A DNA stretch of 64,000 bases from Gymnorhina tibicen (Eukaryota; Chordata; Aves; Passeriformes; Artamidae). This document shows positions 23,555 to 35,666 of the stretch, one piece after another. Position 1 is the stretch's first letter, and each line of letters begins with the position of its first letter. Where the stretch lies: contig VXAZ01010927.1 of NCBI GenBank assembly GCA_013399875.1, forward strand, positions 8,765 to 72,764. The letters are read 5' to 3'. The notes below the pieces were generated by a model, which saw nothing but the letters and a program-made list of their open reading frames with translations, made no database searches and was not told where the DNA came from. Made by a program: the position numbers and the translations under genes.

Positions 23555-26500
23555 TCTGTGATTGAGACATCACTGGTGTGAGCAGTTCTGTGTTTACAAC
23601 GAAGTTGAACTAATTTCTTATTTTATGTGTCAAGATTACTACTTCAGGAAATGTAAATTTTGCCGTAAATCTTTGAAAAGTTATAAACCCAACAAGAACA
23701 ATGAAGAGACGTTCTCCATCCCCAACAGCATAGGAAATAATTAATTCCTGTGTACAGTGATTTCAAACTTGGGATGTAAAACAGTCTTACCCCTCTTAGG
23801 GAGGGTCTGCACCCTGGATAAAGCCTTGGCCTGGCTTAGCTGTGATAACTCTTGGTAAAGAACTGGTAACAAAATGTAAAAATCACAATTTTGTGTTTAA
23901 CAGGTGAAGATTTCAACTGAAATAGCTAAACTTGCTATTTTTACCAAATCAGAGGCTTCAGAAAATGGATAAATTAAAAAACAGGCAGCCCAAAAATCAC
24001 CGTCATTTAAAGAACAGGCGGATGCTGCTTTGAAATGAGGAGTGGTGGTGTTCCCCCTGAATAAAAGTCTTGTTTAATCAAAACTGTCTCATGGCATAAC
24101 GTGGGGTTTTTGTCTCACCAACTCTGACTCTGAGAGTGCAAAATGCCCAGCAATACCTGAAGCAGTCAGTGCCTAAAGTTAGTGAAAGTATTTCGAGCTT
24201 CTGCACTGTAGAAGTCCCCATCTCAGCTGGTCAGCCCAGGCTCCCTTTGTTTATCCAGCTTCTTTCAGAAGTCAACATGAAGATGAAATTAGATGTGCAT
24301 TAAAAGCAGATTTCACTGTTCTCTCATGAGCAGAGTGTAGGTAAATACCTGCAGTGGAGATGCCCATGTGAATCCCACCAGGAATGTCAGAACACCACAC
24401 CCAAAAGTTATTTAAGGGAGTATTTACAGCTCAGAGAATGAGTGTAAATGAACGATGGCACCCCTTGCATAGATTCATTGTCTCTGCGGCTTTTTTTAGT
24501 TTTCAAAACCATTTTAACGTAAGCAATTTTTAGTAACCCATCTCACTGCTGTGAGTGTACTCTTCTACAGTTCTGCAGCTCAGAAAAACTCCTCAGATCA
24601 TTTAATGCCTGCCCCAGAACTTTAAACTGAAGACTGAGTTCCCACAAGAAAATAAGAATGTTAAATACAAACTGTATATGTAATCAGGACATCTTCCAGA
24701 GAAACAAGAAGCACTGTTTGGTGTGACATAAACTGTGATCATCTGCATGAATAAAATCGGTGTGAGTACGGTTATTGTTCCTGGACCCAGAGAATGATCC
24801 CTTGCAGACAAGGTCTCTTGGTTGGCAATGCACTTTTTGAAGCTCTTTTCCTTTTTTGGTAGGATTTTTGCAGCAAAGTACTTACCTAAATGTTGTTTAG
24901 CAATTCCAGGAGCGGGAAGTGTGCTCATGTGCTGACAGAATTATTGATTCTCAGTCACTTATTTTCTTATGGGTTAACTTTTCCCTCTGTTCCCCCTGCT
25001 CAGTGATGAGAGACTTTTCACTTACTGACAACGCAGCCCCTGACTTTCCTGACCTACTGAGATTTCTACTACGTTTCTGAGAGTAAAATTCTTTCTAGTA
25101 CTGACCATGTGCTGGTTTAATATTATCATTATTATCTTACACAGATACTACAAATTATATTCTTTAATTGTCATAGCCTCTCTGACTTTATATTTGCTCT
25201 ATTGATTTACGTCACACTAGACTCTAAATCAAAGCTATTTTTAGTTCTTCCTTTATTTTTCCTCTTAAAAAAAAAAAAGTTCTGCATAAGGCGGTGTTTT
25301 AACAAGAATCCAAGGAATAGCCAGACTTTAATTTTCACAAGGCTCAAAAATGTCAAATAGAGTACTACCTCATTTAATATAAATCTTCCAACCCTCTTTC
25401 CCCAATAGCTATTTAAATTCAGAAACAAAATGGATTTTTGAATGATGAACTCTATTTTGACCAACTCTTCAGATTCTTCTGGTCCATAACGCACAAGAAT
25501 AACAATGAAATAGGGAAATTTTGGGCCAAATTATTGCAGGTTTTGGGTTGTTAATGTCTGCTGATTCAAAACACTGTCGTGTTTATAATCAGTACAAAAT
25601 TTTCATGGACAACAGCTTATTTTTAATATTAGGGGAGATTTGTGCATGCTTCAATAGCTTAGAGAAAAGTTTTAAAGTTCAATTGTAGGTAAAATACAGA
25701 AATATTTTTATTTTAGAGCACCCCTTTTCTAATTCCTAGACTCTTCCTTCACTTTGTAGCTCTAAGCATACTTTAAAGTTACTGTACTTTTGTCACAGGA
25801 ACCTGAAAAAACCCCTTGTATGTCATATTTGGACTTAGGAAATGACCAAATTCCAAACAAACAGAGAAGTTTTTACACCTCCTGGTGTTCATAAATGTTG
25901 ATCTCATTGAACACTATGAAAAATCAACAGCCCTGAAAATAAGACCTGGTATTCTGGAGTACAAAATGAATTTAGGAGTCATACTTGAGGGTTTGGGATT
26001 CAAATAAGTTTAAATTGTTGGGGTTTGGGGCTTTTTTATCAGCTTTACTAATTGCTCAAGATTCTGAGCAAATTAATATTCTGCAAATATTAAGCATTCA
26101 CATTACTTAACTTTCAGAACTTAAACAGAATTGTTTCTATTAATAGAGCTATGTGAGTACATAAACATCTTCAGGACCATGAAATAAAACCCAAATACCT
26201 GGAAATATGCTAACTGTGGAATTTTAATGGTTGTCTTTCAAGTTTCATTACATATTAATCATAAATGTCTTTTTATAACTCAGAACTCTGCTAATCTTCA
26301 TTCCTGTAGACAGATAAAACCCCAAAAATTAAATCCCATTAAAGCTGTCACGTTTTTGGGGCGTTTCCTGTTGCCCTTTTCATGGAACTGAAAATTATTG
26401 ATGCGTTTGCTTTGTGAGATCTAATTCCACTGGGTCATGGACAGAATTCAGTTCCACTTTTTCTCTTAATTGCTTCTCTGTGTAGATTCATGCATGCATT

Positions 26501-27272
26501 ATACTGGCTCACATCTATATTTTGTATATATTTTTAACACACGTTCTAATTGCACTGCTTTAGGAACCACCATCAACTAAATCTGATGTTTTGATGAGGT
26601 AAAGTATTTATTTTTCTTTTTTTTTAATGGCCTTTCTCCTGTCTTTTAGATGTTTGAAAGTTTCCTGCCACTTCACAACAGGAAAAACACAAGCTTTTTC
26701 GTGGTTTCTTTAACAAATCCTATTTCTTGTTAGAAAAATCCATTAGGAAACCTGCGAGCTGCACATTTCTCTTGTCAGAAATTTGCTAATATTTTTGCTA
26801 CCAGGTCTCAGCATCTCAGGCTTCTACACAAGGGTTTGAAATCTGTTAAGCCCCAATCTAAAACTTGTTTTTCAAAGAAATAGTTCCCCATGGCTCTGAA
26901 ACCCTCAATTTTAGACTTTCATTGTAAGAGGGGAAGAGAACAACTTCAAGCAAATCAAAGATTTTGGATTTAATAAGAATCTGAAGAAATTAAAACATAA
27001 AAAGAAAAGGAAAAAAGAGAAGGGAATTTTAGGCTGTTAATGGGGAAACGTCTCATCAAAAAACTCTTTTTAGACATTTCCCAAACCTGCGTTTCAAAGG
27101 TGTAGAACTTTACCAATTTACTTTAGAGAGGGCAAAATGTTATGAGTATATAGACAGAATAATTTTGCTGTGACAGAACTTTAGACAATTCCATCTAATA
27201 CAGCTAAATTTTTACTAATGAGGCTTTTTAAAATTATTTCTGAAATTGCAAGCAGTTTTCTTAGTTTTCTTT

Positions 27273-27302
27273 NNNNNNNNNNNNNNNNNNNNNNNNNNNN
27301 NN
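27273..27302. other. Assembly gap (30 N)
   Basis: Thirty undetermined bases are flanked on both sides by T-rich sequence (TTTCTTT before, CTTTTTTATTTTT after). The missing sequence is probably a T-rich low-complexity tract, and its true length may not be 30. Confidence 0.98.
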
Positions 27303-28115
27303 CTTTTTTATTTTTGTCTGCATGGGTTTGAGATGAATATGCAACAAGGTATGTAAAGACAGTGTTTATACACAGTCAGTAGCTTTCAAGACTAATTTAA
27401 AATACAGAATAATATAGATATAGTATGGAGAGGTCTTTAAAGAGGAACCCCTAGATTTAGTTGGGAGATAAAACAATATTCTAACACTCTTTTTTATTAA
27501 AAACATCCCAATTTAACGTGTTAAAAAGAGAAATTCAAGTCTCTGAAGGGTGTGGTTATTTGAGTTTTAGAGTTTTATTTGTTGATAGTGCAATCTATTT
27601 CTCCTTTTTGTATATTTCTTATTTCTTCTGCAAAATTAAAATGATTAAAAGTTGTTCGGGGGGGTTCTGGGGTTTTTTCTTGGTTTGGGGTTGGTTTTTT
27701 TTTTTTTGGCAGAAGTTTTAATTTGGTATCACACATATATAAGGGGGGTGCATTGATCTGAAGCAGGAAAACACATCACAAAAAAAAAATAAAGAAAATA
27801 ATTGTAATTTCTTCCATGATCCCTAAAAATGAAGAGTGCACAGACCATTTCTGTCAGTATTTCGTGCCAGTTGAAAGAGGCAGAGTTTTATGAGGGGAAG
27901 GAGGAGTTGGGACAGCAATCTCTGGTAGGTTATTACTCACCTTTCCTGTAAAATCAGATGTTCTTTCTCGAAAAGGAGAAGCCCCCTACAGAAGTCCCTG
28001 AGTGTCTCCAAGTATCCCAGCCCCAGGATAAGCAGTCCACGAAAGTAAACATCTGATTTTACAATTAACTCCTTTCACGGTTGCAAGTTCTGTTTCTGCT
28101 CTGATTTCCCCAGGG
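27303..28115. other. Unique non-coding sequence with a short G/T patch
   Basis: Nothing gene-like is seen. A G/T-rich patch at about 27655-27712 resembles the larger block that follows at 28.1 kb. Confidence 0.55.
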
Positions 28116-28350
28116 CGGTTTGGTTTGGGGTTTTTTGTTTGTTTGTTTCTGTTTGGGTGGGGGTTTTTTTTGGGTGGGTTTTTTTGGTTTGTTTCGGTTT
28201 GGTTTTTTGGGTTTTGGGTTTTTTTTCGCGTTTTTTGGGGTTTTCCGTGTGTGTGTTTTTGTTTGAGGGGTTTTTTTTTGGGGGGGTTTGTTTTTGGTTT
28301 GGTTTTGGCTGGTTGTCTCGGTTTGTTTGTTTGTTTGTTTGTTTTTTGAA
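28116..28350. repeat. G/T-only low-complexity block
   Basis: About 235 bases consist almost wholly of T runs and G runs, with units such as GGTTTGGTTTGGGG and GGGTGGGGGTTTTTTTTGGG, ending in a (GTTT)n run at about 28322-28341. Several closely spaced GGG runs give local G-quadruplex potential. The tryptophan/phenylalanine/glycine frames across it are artefacts. Confidence 0.9.
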
Positions 28351-29417
28351 CAGTTGTTTAAAAATCAGATTACTCAGTCAGAATAAGATGGGCTGAGCCT
28401 GGTAAAGAGAACCTGATGAGAACCACTGACCCAAACAGCTTGTCCAGGCTGTATCTCCAATTCTATCCTACCACCACTGCTGTCTGTTATCATCCCAGGC
28501 AAAGAAAAATAAAAGGACAGATAATACGGAAGATGTGAATTTGGGCTCCCAAATTAAAATTGTGCCTTTTATTTCATATACACTCCACACTCCCAGTGCA
28601 GCAGAGCCTCGTCAGAAATGGTGTAGGTGAAAGTTACTGTGAAAAGGACTAAAGTAGAAAGGAAAATAACCCACGTACTTTCATTATTTAAAAAAAATAA
28701 TTATTTTACCTACATGTATACACATACGCAAACTTATCCATAAATTTATATAAGTATATAAATTAAAGATTTTAACTTGGATGTGAAGCTGTTTGAAATA
28801 TTAATGTATTTTGGAAATTCACTATATTTCCCATCTATATTTTCTCAGTAGGAAACTAAGAAAAAAAAAAAATTAAGATGAGGAAACTATGGATATAAAT
28901 TAATTTCGCATTCAGATCCACTTATTTTTTGGGGAACAGATGTTGCAGAAACAAGGGATTATGTGAAGAGATACTGCACATATGTTTTGAGATTACAAAA
29001 TTTTACCGTATTTACTAAAACACGGCTGGCATATATCCCTGCTTAGCTCTGCAAATTAGCCTGCCATGAATCCATGAGAAAACCTTTTAGTTTTAAATGA
29101 TTTAGAACGAGGTAATAGGAAACACTTACTCAAATCTGCGATGATTGCTTAAATAAAATTAATTGGGCAATGACAGAAATCTCCCTTTTCTGTAAGAGCT
29201 GATTGCTCTGAAGCAAAAGGCAGCCTGGGAGCTTAAAATATATCTCTCTCAAACTGAAAGGTAAAGTGGAAATGTTCCATTTTTTTTTCATGAAAAGTAA
29301 ACAGGAAATTTTCATTTCTTGTTTCCTGGGCATTCATAATGAAAAATGCATGGCATAAATTTTTTTTTTTTTTTTCTATTAATGAAGCAAACACATGTCT
29401 TCACTCACCTGTAGTTA
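28351..29417. other. Unique non-coding sequence
   Basis: AT-rich, with an A run at about 28860-28872 and a 16-base T run at 29360-29375 shortly before the next CR1 piece. No gene is seen. Confidence 0.55.
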
Positions 29418-29493
29418 TTGGGAAGATATTGGGAAGAAATTCCCCCCTGTGAGGGTGGTGAGGGGCTGGCACAGGTTGCCCACAGAGGCATGA
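29418..29493 (+). mobile_element. CR1 LINE, short 3'-UTR fragment
   Basis: Plus-strand sequence matches the CR1 3' region from the TTGGGAAGAAATTCCCCCCT block through GAGGGTGGTGAGG and CTGGCACAGGTTGCCC. It then stops abruptly, so both the 5' body and the true 3' end are missing. Confidence 0.8.
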
Positions 29494-31805
29494 ACATCTT
29501 ATTTTCATCTTATTTTTCCTCTTTTTCACCTTTCAGTTGTCTCTGTCTGTCAGCTAATCTATCCCAGCTTCAGCCACACATTTTAGCAAAGGTACTGACC
29601 CCCCAAAACACAGCACAAGAAAGAAATTCTGATAAATTTGCATCACAATGCTGGTATAAAAATATCTAAATTGCTTTGAAGTACATAATCTTAATTCTGA
29701 CTTTTCCCAATTTTCCTGTGTTTCATTCCGTATGTTTAAAAACATCTGTGCAGCATCGTTCGGGCATATTAACTTCTAGGTCATTTAATTTTGGGAATTT
29801 CATTAGAAATAAAGACTAAAACACATCCGTACTTGTGTTTAGTCAGTTTTGCAGCCTTTTGAAATGTGCAAATTTGTCATTTGAGCTGGGGAAGAAGACC
29901 TAGGGTGTCCATGCTGCTACACTGAATGAGGCCAAGAACAAAAATACCATGAAGAAATGAATCAGTAATGGTAAAATTCTTTGTCCTGTACGTTTGGATT
30001 CTACAAAGCTTTACAAAGGAAAGTAAGTTTTTTTGAGTTCCAGCATGGTAATTCCTACAGGAAATGCTTGGGAAAATCATTTCCAGGGGTGTAGGTGCAC
30101 GAACCGACCTGAAAATATGTGGGTTGGATTTCTCCACGTGGCTTTGTCTTGCAGAAGTGTTGTCCAAAAAAAAGCCACCCCAAAACTAACCAACAGGTGT
30201 TTAAATAGCTAAAAGCTAGCACAGAGACAGGTGATCACAGCTGGATCTTTAAATAAAAATCACCTCAGGCCAATCACACAAGAATCGAGCAAAACCCAAC
30301 AACTGATGAACCAACCAAAACTACTCAAGAGGAAATTAAAAAACAAAACAAAACATGTTCTTTCTTTTTTGTGTAGTGTCAATTATGGATCAATACAGCA
30401 GCACCAGGCCCAGAGAACTTAAATCTAGTACAGCTTAACGTCTTGCAACGTAAATAAGGAAAAGGATAAAATTATTTCTTCAGAATGCTGAAGAAAGAAA
30501 TCAGTGTAAGATGCTTCAAACAACACGTTTTGTGACGAAGAACTTTTCCTTTCTGAAACTGCTCAGGTAACGGGGAAAATAATTACCTGCAAACTTACAA
30601 TATCTTTCAGATGGAGTGAGTTGCTTGTATTGTGATTTCTAGCTTGCCTGCAAACGGGTATTTGGCTGGGAGGTCACGCCAGTACAGACTTTGCTTTTCA
30701 TCCCAAATCTGTCTTTCATCACCGAATTTCACCTTCTACTTGTTTAATGCAATGGTGTCAGTAAAAATTTTGAATTTCAGCAGGAGGGAGTAAAGGAATG
30801 TGACCTGGGCTGATGTTCCTTAAAACTTTTCTTCGAAGACAATTTAGGGCCACACTGAGGCAGATAAAAGACAAAAGTTTTCTGGGGCACAGAAATGACG
30901 ATTTTTTTCCTCTGTCTTACGTGAGGGTTCTTTGCTGTTCAGAATGTTCCCTTTTTCACACTTTTACGTGGTTCCCATGTTCTCTGTGTCCTTAACAAAG
31001 AAACTTCAGGACAATAGCCTTTATCGTGGTCTGACAGCCAGCAGAAAGACGTGTCAGCCTCAGCTCTCTCTCTTCACAAGGATAATCAGTTTCAGGCTGC
31101 AAGGGAGCTGAGCATCCATGGTGTGACCAACTATTCCAACATGGGAAAAGCAGTATAACTTCATTCTGAAGTCAAGACACCTGAACTTCATTTTTTGACC
31201 TAAAAGCAAGACGAAGATAAGTGATACCATGACATGGGCATGTATCTATATTGTGTGTGCTTACAGTTCACATTTTTAAAATGTTTGAAAATAAGAAGCA
31301 CTGAGAAACAGACAGAAATCTGTATTTGTCTAGAAAAAGTGTCCAAAACCAAACAAAAATGAGCTTATCAAGAGGTATAAACTTTAAGAATTAGTCCTGA
31401 GAGCCTTCCAAAACCTAGTTTGACTGGAACGCTGATAATTTGAACATCCAGGGTGTGCTATCAGGGGTTTTGTGATGATGTTTCTGGCTTTATTTGCCTC
31501 TTCCTCAGACCACAGCAACCCAAGCTAGCAAATAAACCAAAATATCTGCTCACCTTTGTTAAGTGGCAGTTTAACATGGTAATGGCAGAACTGTAAATTT
31601 TGTGCTCCTGCCCTCTCAGAGCATCAGATCCAAGTTTTGTCACAACATTGCAAATGCAAAAATGTGGAATATATTACCATTTGGATCCAGATTACAACAA
31701 CATGTAGTAATTTTTATTTCAATTCTGCTTGTCTGTGCCTCAGTCTGAGTATAGAATTAATACTCCGCAATAAAATCTTTTTTTTCAGTTGCCATTGGTT
31801 CAGGA
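29494..31805. other. Unique non-coding sequence
   Basis: About 2.3 kb with no recognised gene, RNA or interspersed repeat. Confidence 0.55.
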
Positions 31806-31925
31806 TTTTTTTTTTTGCTGTTTGTTGGTTGGTTGGTTGGTTTGGTTTGGGGTTATTTTTGGTTGGTTTAGGGTTTTTTGGTTTGTTTTTTCTTGTTTTT
31901 TTCTGTTTTTTCTTGTTGTGTTTCA
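31806..31925. repeat. G/T-only low-complexity block
   Basis: About 120 bases of T and G are built from TTTGG and GGTT units, including GGTTGGTTGGTTGGTTTGG. The same style as 28116-28350. The phenylalanine/leucine/glycine frames are artefacts. Confidence 0.88.
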
Positions 31926-33734
31926 TTTCCCCAAAAGACTCACCATAGTCTGTTGTCTTGGTAAAAGCTGCCTCCATAAAAACTCAGTGAAAAATTATTG
32001 GGGCAAGCAGGGAAAACTCTAACTAGGAGATAAAAAGTTTGAGTTTTTTCTGTTCCAGAGAAAATTTTTGGAAACAAGCAAACTGATGAAGAAAATTTGG
32101 GCTCTGATATTCATAAGGCTCTTATTTCGGTTATCATTTGGAATAATTAGATTTAGAGCCCTACATGGCTTAATTACTCTATTTAGACACAAGTAGGGAT
32201 TGTAACTGATAACAGTTAATAACTTCTGTAAAGATTGCATAGATAGTAGAAAATACATTTTAAAGAGTTGAGTTCAGCTTCTGAAGTTTTTGATCCCAGG
32301 AGATATCGGTTGAAGGTCCAGAGATTTTAAATTACACTTGAAATAAACTTTGTTCACATTTTGATCTGAGATACTACTTCAGAGCTTGCACAATTTCTGC
32401 AATCTGAGTTGAGACTCTCAACCAGGGCCTGATTATTATATGCAAATATATGTAGATTATGTTATAATGTCAAGACAAAACAATGTCATTGCAAGTCTAT
32501 GGAGATGAAATGATGAATAATAAACTGAAATAAAATTAAACTAATCCCAGAGTGTGCCTATTGAAGTGATGAAACAATGTCAGAATTATATTGGTGGATT
32601 TCCCTGCTGACCAAATTGTGTTGTCCAGCTTGAAATAACAAAATGTAAGACAACTAGAAATCCGCTTCTAGTGTAATTTTAGGATAGAAAAGCAATGCTG
32701 GATATGCTATTGGCATCAATCAGTTTTTCAAGCTGTAATTTCTAAATCATACCTTCTCCTTCCTCGGTAGTAAAAATCCAAAATGATAATCAGTCACAAG
32801 TGAACTGAATGAAAAATTCAGTTACTACTTGAGTAGTAATCTGAAAAAAAAAAAAAAAAAAAAAAAAAAAGAAGGAAGAAGGAAGTATAGCCAGCTATTA
32901 ATTTTACATAAAATTTACTTCCATTATATAGTCTGTCTTGCAGTATCTAAGCTCTGCCAGCAGCTCCAGTTGGCCAAGAGTTTTCTAAGAAATAGGGTGC
33001 AATGGTGAAAGGAGGAAGCACTGTACCAAAGCCTGAGCAAGCTTCCCTTTTTCATCTGTTTTGGGAATGACAGGGAGAACAACACCCTTGACCTGGACTA
33101 GGACATGCTTCGGTTCCAGTTAAACCCTCCTACCTGACTGTGAGGCAGTGAGTTTCCTGAGCTGAACACAAAACTCTTCACTCTGGAGCATTTCCCTTGG
33201 GAAATAAGGGGTAGGACGAGGTGTCACTACCAAAAGATGATGCTCAAGGATGCAATGAGGTGCCCACTGCAATAGAAATCACTGCACAGGCTTACAAAAT
33301 CCCAGTTATTTCTTGGTAACTCTCCACGTCTCTGCTCTACACAAGAGAAATAAGAACTGTATCGGTCTCCAGGAAAAAGTGAGTTGGCGATTTTGCGTTT
33401 ACAAGGGATTTACATCTCGCATGTGGTTGCACTGTGAATTCACAGGTCCAAAACAGCATAAAACCACACCACAAATTAAGACTCAGCATTTTTACGGAAA
33501 TCTGGGAAGAGGCAGCAGCTTAAATTGTGAAACAGAAGCTTGGTGAAGTCAAAATTCTGCAGAACGGCCACGCACTTCTTTACTCCTCACACGTGGTGTG
33601 CCCGGCCTTCGGGAGAGCACATTTCTTCAGGCGTTCCTAGAGTTCAGCATCCAGTCTGACCATTCCCAAAAGAGACCCAGGCCTACCTTCTGCACAGAGA
33701 GGAAGGACCTGGAAAGGACATGGATCCAATAGAC
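31926..33734. other. Unique non-coding sequence
   Basis: No gene is recognised. It holds the A27 tract at 32844-32870. The 77-codon frame at 33313-33546 has no recognisable feature. Confidence 0.55.
32844..32892. repeat. A27 tract followed by GAAGGAA repeats
   Basis: Twenty-seven consecutive A bases (32844-32870) lead into a GAAGGAAGAAGGAAG purine run. It could be the tail of an old retrotransposed copy, but the sequence upstream is not recognisable as one. Confidence 0.9.
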
Positions 33735-33974
33735 CCGCAGAAAATTTATTGGGAAGGAATTGTTCCCTGGGAGGGTGGGCAGGCCCTGGCACAGGGTGCC
33801 CAGAGCAGCTGTGGCTGCCCCTGGATCCCTGGCAGTGCCCAAGGCCAGGCTGGACACTGGGGCTTGGAGCAGCCTGGGTCAGTGGGAGGTGTCCCTGCCC
33901 ATGGTAGGGGGTGGAACAAGATCTTTAAGGTCCCTTCCAACCCAAACCATTTTGGGTTTCTGTGATTCTTCCCT
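33735..33974 (+). mobile_element. CR1 LINE, 3' end fragment
   Basis: Plus-strand CR1 3' end, 5'-truncated. Conserved blocks occur in order: GGGAAGGAATTGTTCCCTGG, GTGCCCAGAGCAGCTGTGGC, AGGCTGGACACTGGGG, GTGTCCCTGCCCATGG, TTTAAGGTCCCTTCCAACCC, then the terminal TTTCTGTGATTCTT. It is almost identical to the minus-strand copy at 2190-2545 over the shared part. Frames within it do not encode proteins. Confidence 0.93.
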
Positions 33975-35607
33975 TCAGTTTTACAAGTGAGTCATGAAAA
34001 TAGTTATTTTGACACTCCAGTACGAAGGTGAGAAAACACCAGGGAGATGTATGTTTTCTATCACTGCTATTGCCAAAACATCTGGGGGTTTTTGGGAAGT
34101 TTCTTTTGGTTTTGTCTGTTTTAATTTTTATTTTGACTTCTTCTGCAATCCACTCAAAATAGAAAGATTTGGCAACTTCTAAATGATGTTGGAGCACTTT
34201 GGTCCAGATGCGGTGGTGAAGGCTCAGCACTGTGATATCAAATACCAAAGAAAGGTTGGCCACTGCTGTTGCCTGTGCAGCCGAGGACAGGAAGAAGCAA
34301 AGCCAGGCTCAAGCACGTGATAATCTCATTAATGGATTCTCAGTGATTGCACTTAACTCCCCTGTCAGTCCCTGCTCTGTCACGGAAAACATGAATGACA
34401 AAAATGACACCACAGCCCTTTAAAATACCCAAACAGAGCAGCAAAAGATGTGAAATGTTGATTTTGCTTTGTGAATTTCACATTTTGGACCTGATGCAGC
34501 CAAAGCTGCATTTTTACATTTCTGGCTGTACATGCTTGAATACTGATGTGTGACACTTAAATTATGCACATAATATTATGGCAGGACCATGAGCTGCTCT
34601 TGCTGCTGAGGAAAAAGGTGCTTGCACATCTCTTCATTGGTGAGTGGATTAATAAGAGGGAACTTTTTTTGCTTTATTCCAAATGCTTTATTCCATTTTA
34701 TTGACAATAAAAGCAGTCATTTAGTAACGTTAAGTAGTACATAGTTTAACGTTAAGTAGTACATTTTAATTGAAATGGGTAAGATGCAAAGGGTTAACAA
34801 ACTTCGCAAATCCGTCGGGATTTTACATTAGGCCTTTCCTTGAACCTTGCATATTCAGTGCTTTGTAGCTTGGAGAATTTCAGGTTTTGAAACACATGTT
34901 TTTTACATGATCACACGCATCCTTTTCTGTGTGAGAGTGTCATGACCTACAGGCTCCATGCAGATCTCCCAGAGGCTGACACGAACCTTGACGCTTATGG
35001 GGGAGTTTTATGCGTTGATTTAATGTCCTTAATAAGAGATTACCAATGGAAAACTTGTGTTTCCATCATACGCCTGCATCCTTCTTTAATATTTTCCTAT
35101 ATGAAAAAACCAAAAAAACACCAAACCTACATAAAACCATGATGATGCTGCAGTTAAAGGTACTGAAGCTGAGGAGATTATCTTGGTGATGATAGCTCAG
35201 ACTTGTAATTAGTTAAACATCTTTCTACTTCATTTCCTTCTCCTCATGCATCCTATCTCTTTTTATTTGTTTTTGACAAACCATCAGTAAAAGAGTGCCT
35301 CTGCCAAATATATTCTTCTATTGATAAGAAATGAAGCGAAGAAGATACATTCCCAGCCACACAAGAATAGTGTCTCTCAGAATTGTAGACATGAATTTCA
35401 GATTGTGCCTGCTGATCTTTCCTGACGCTTTTTGCTCAGAGTAGACAAAATGTGTACAGAGAAAGAGCACGTTTAGCCTGCAGATTTGTTCAGACGGAGA
35501 AAAACAAACAAATTACGCGTTTTCCTCCGCTACGTTAAACAATCTCAAGATTCTGTTTCATTAATACAGGTTTCTATTAGAACACTGGAATAACACAGGA
35601 GCCTTGT
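33975..35607. other. Unique non-coding sequence
   Basis: The 112-codon minus-strand frame at 33925-34263 starts outside the CR1 and ends inside it; I see no protein similarity. Otherwise only the small tandem duplication at 34.7 kb is present. Confidence 0.55.
34725..34764. repeat. 18-bp repeat, period 22
   Basis: TAACGTTAAGTAGTACAT occurs at 34725-34742 and identically at 34747-34764. Confidence 0.93.
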
Positions 35608-35666
35608 TTCACAGAACCACGGAATCGGTGATGTCGGATGGGTCCCTTCACCAGTTCCAGCGGAGA
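35608..35666 (-). mobile_element. CR1 LINE, terminal remnant (about 55 bp)
   Basis: Plus-strand TTCACAGAACCACGGAATCG, then a diverged TGATGTCGGATGGGTCCCTT, matches the outermost 3' end of CR1 read on the minus strand. Only the terminal portion survives. The CpG-containing substitutions suggest a different or older copy than those at 2.2 and 33.8 kb. Confidence 0.6.

Larger units (their letters stand above)
18559..27272. other. Long unique non-coding stretch
   Basis: About 8.7 kb without a recognised gene, RNA or interspersed repeat. The longest frames (109 codons at 21593-21922 minus, 108 at 24602-24928 minus, 106 at 22781-23101 plus) have no recognisable features. A donor-like AAAG|GTAAGT occurs near 18955, and one on the minus strand near 24885. 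Small tandem duplications near 20.2 and 23.5 kb and an (AAAC)n run near 22.09 kb are the only repeats seen. Confidence 0.55.

Noticed and set aside
28125..28396. Hydrophobic Phe/Gly/Trp-rich frames
   Set aside because: Composition artefact of the G/T block.
35138..35195. C/D-box snoRNA-like arrangement (ATGATGA, CTGA, GTGATGA)
   Set aside because: No D box (CTGA) follows the second C-like box at a suitable distance, and no terminal stem is visible.
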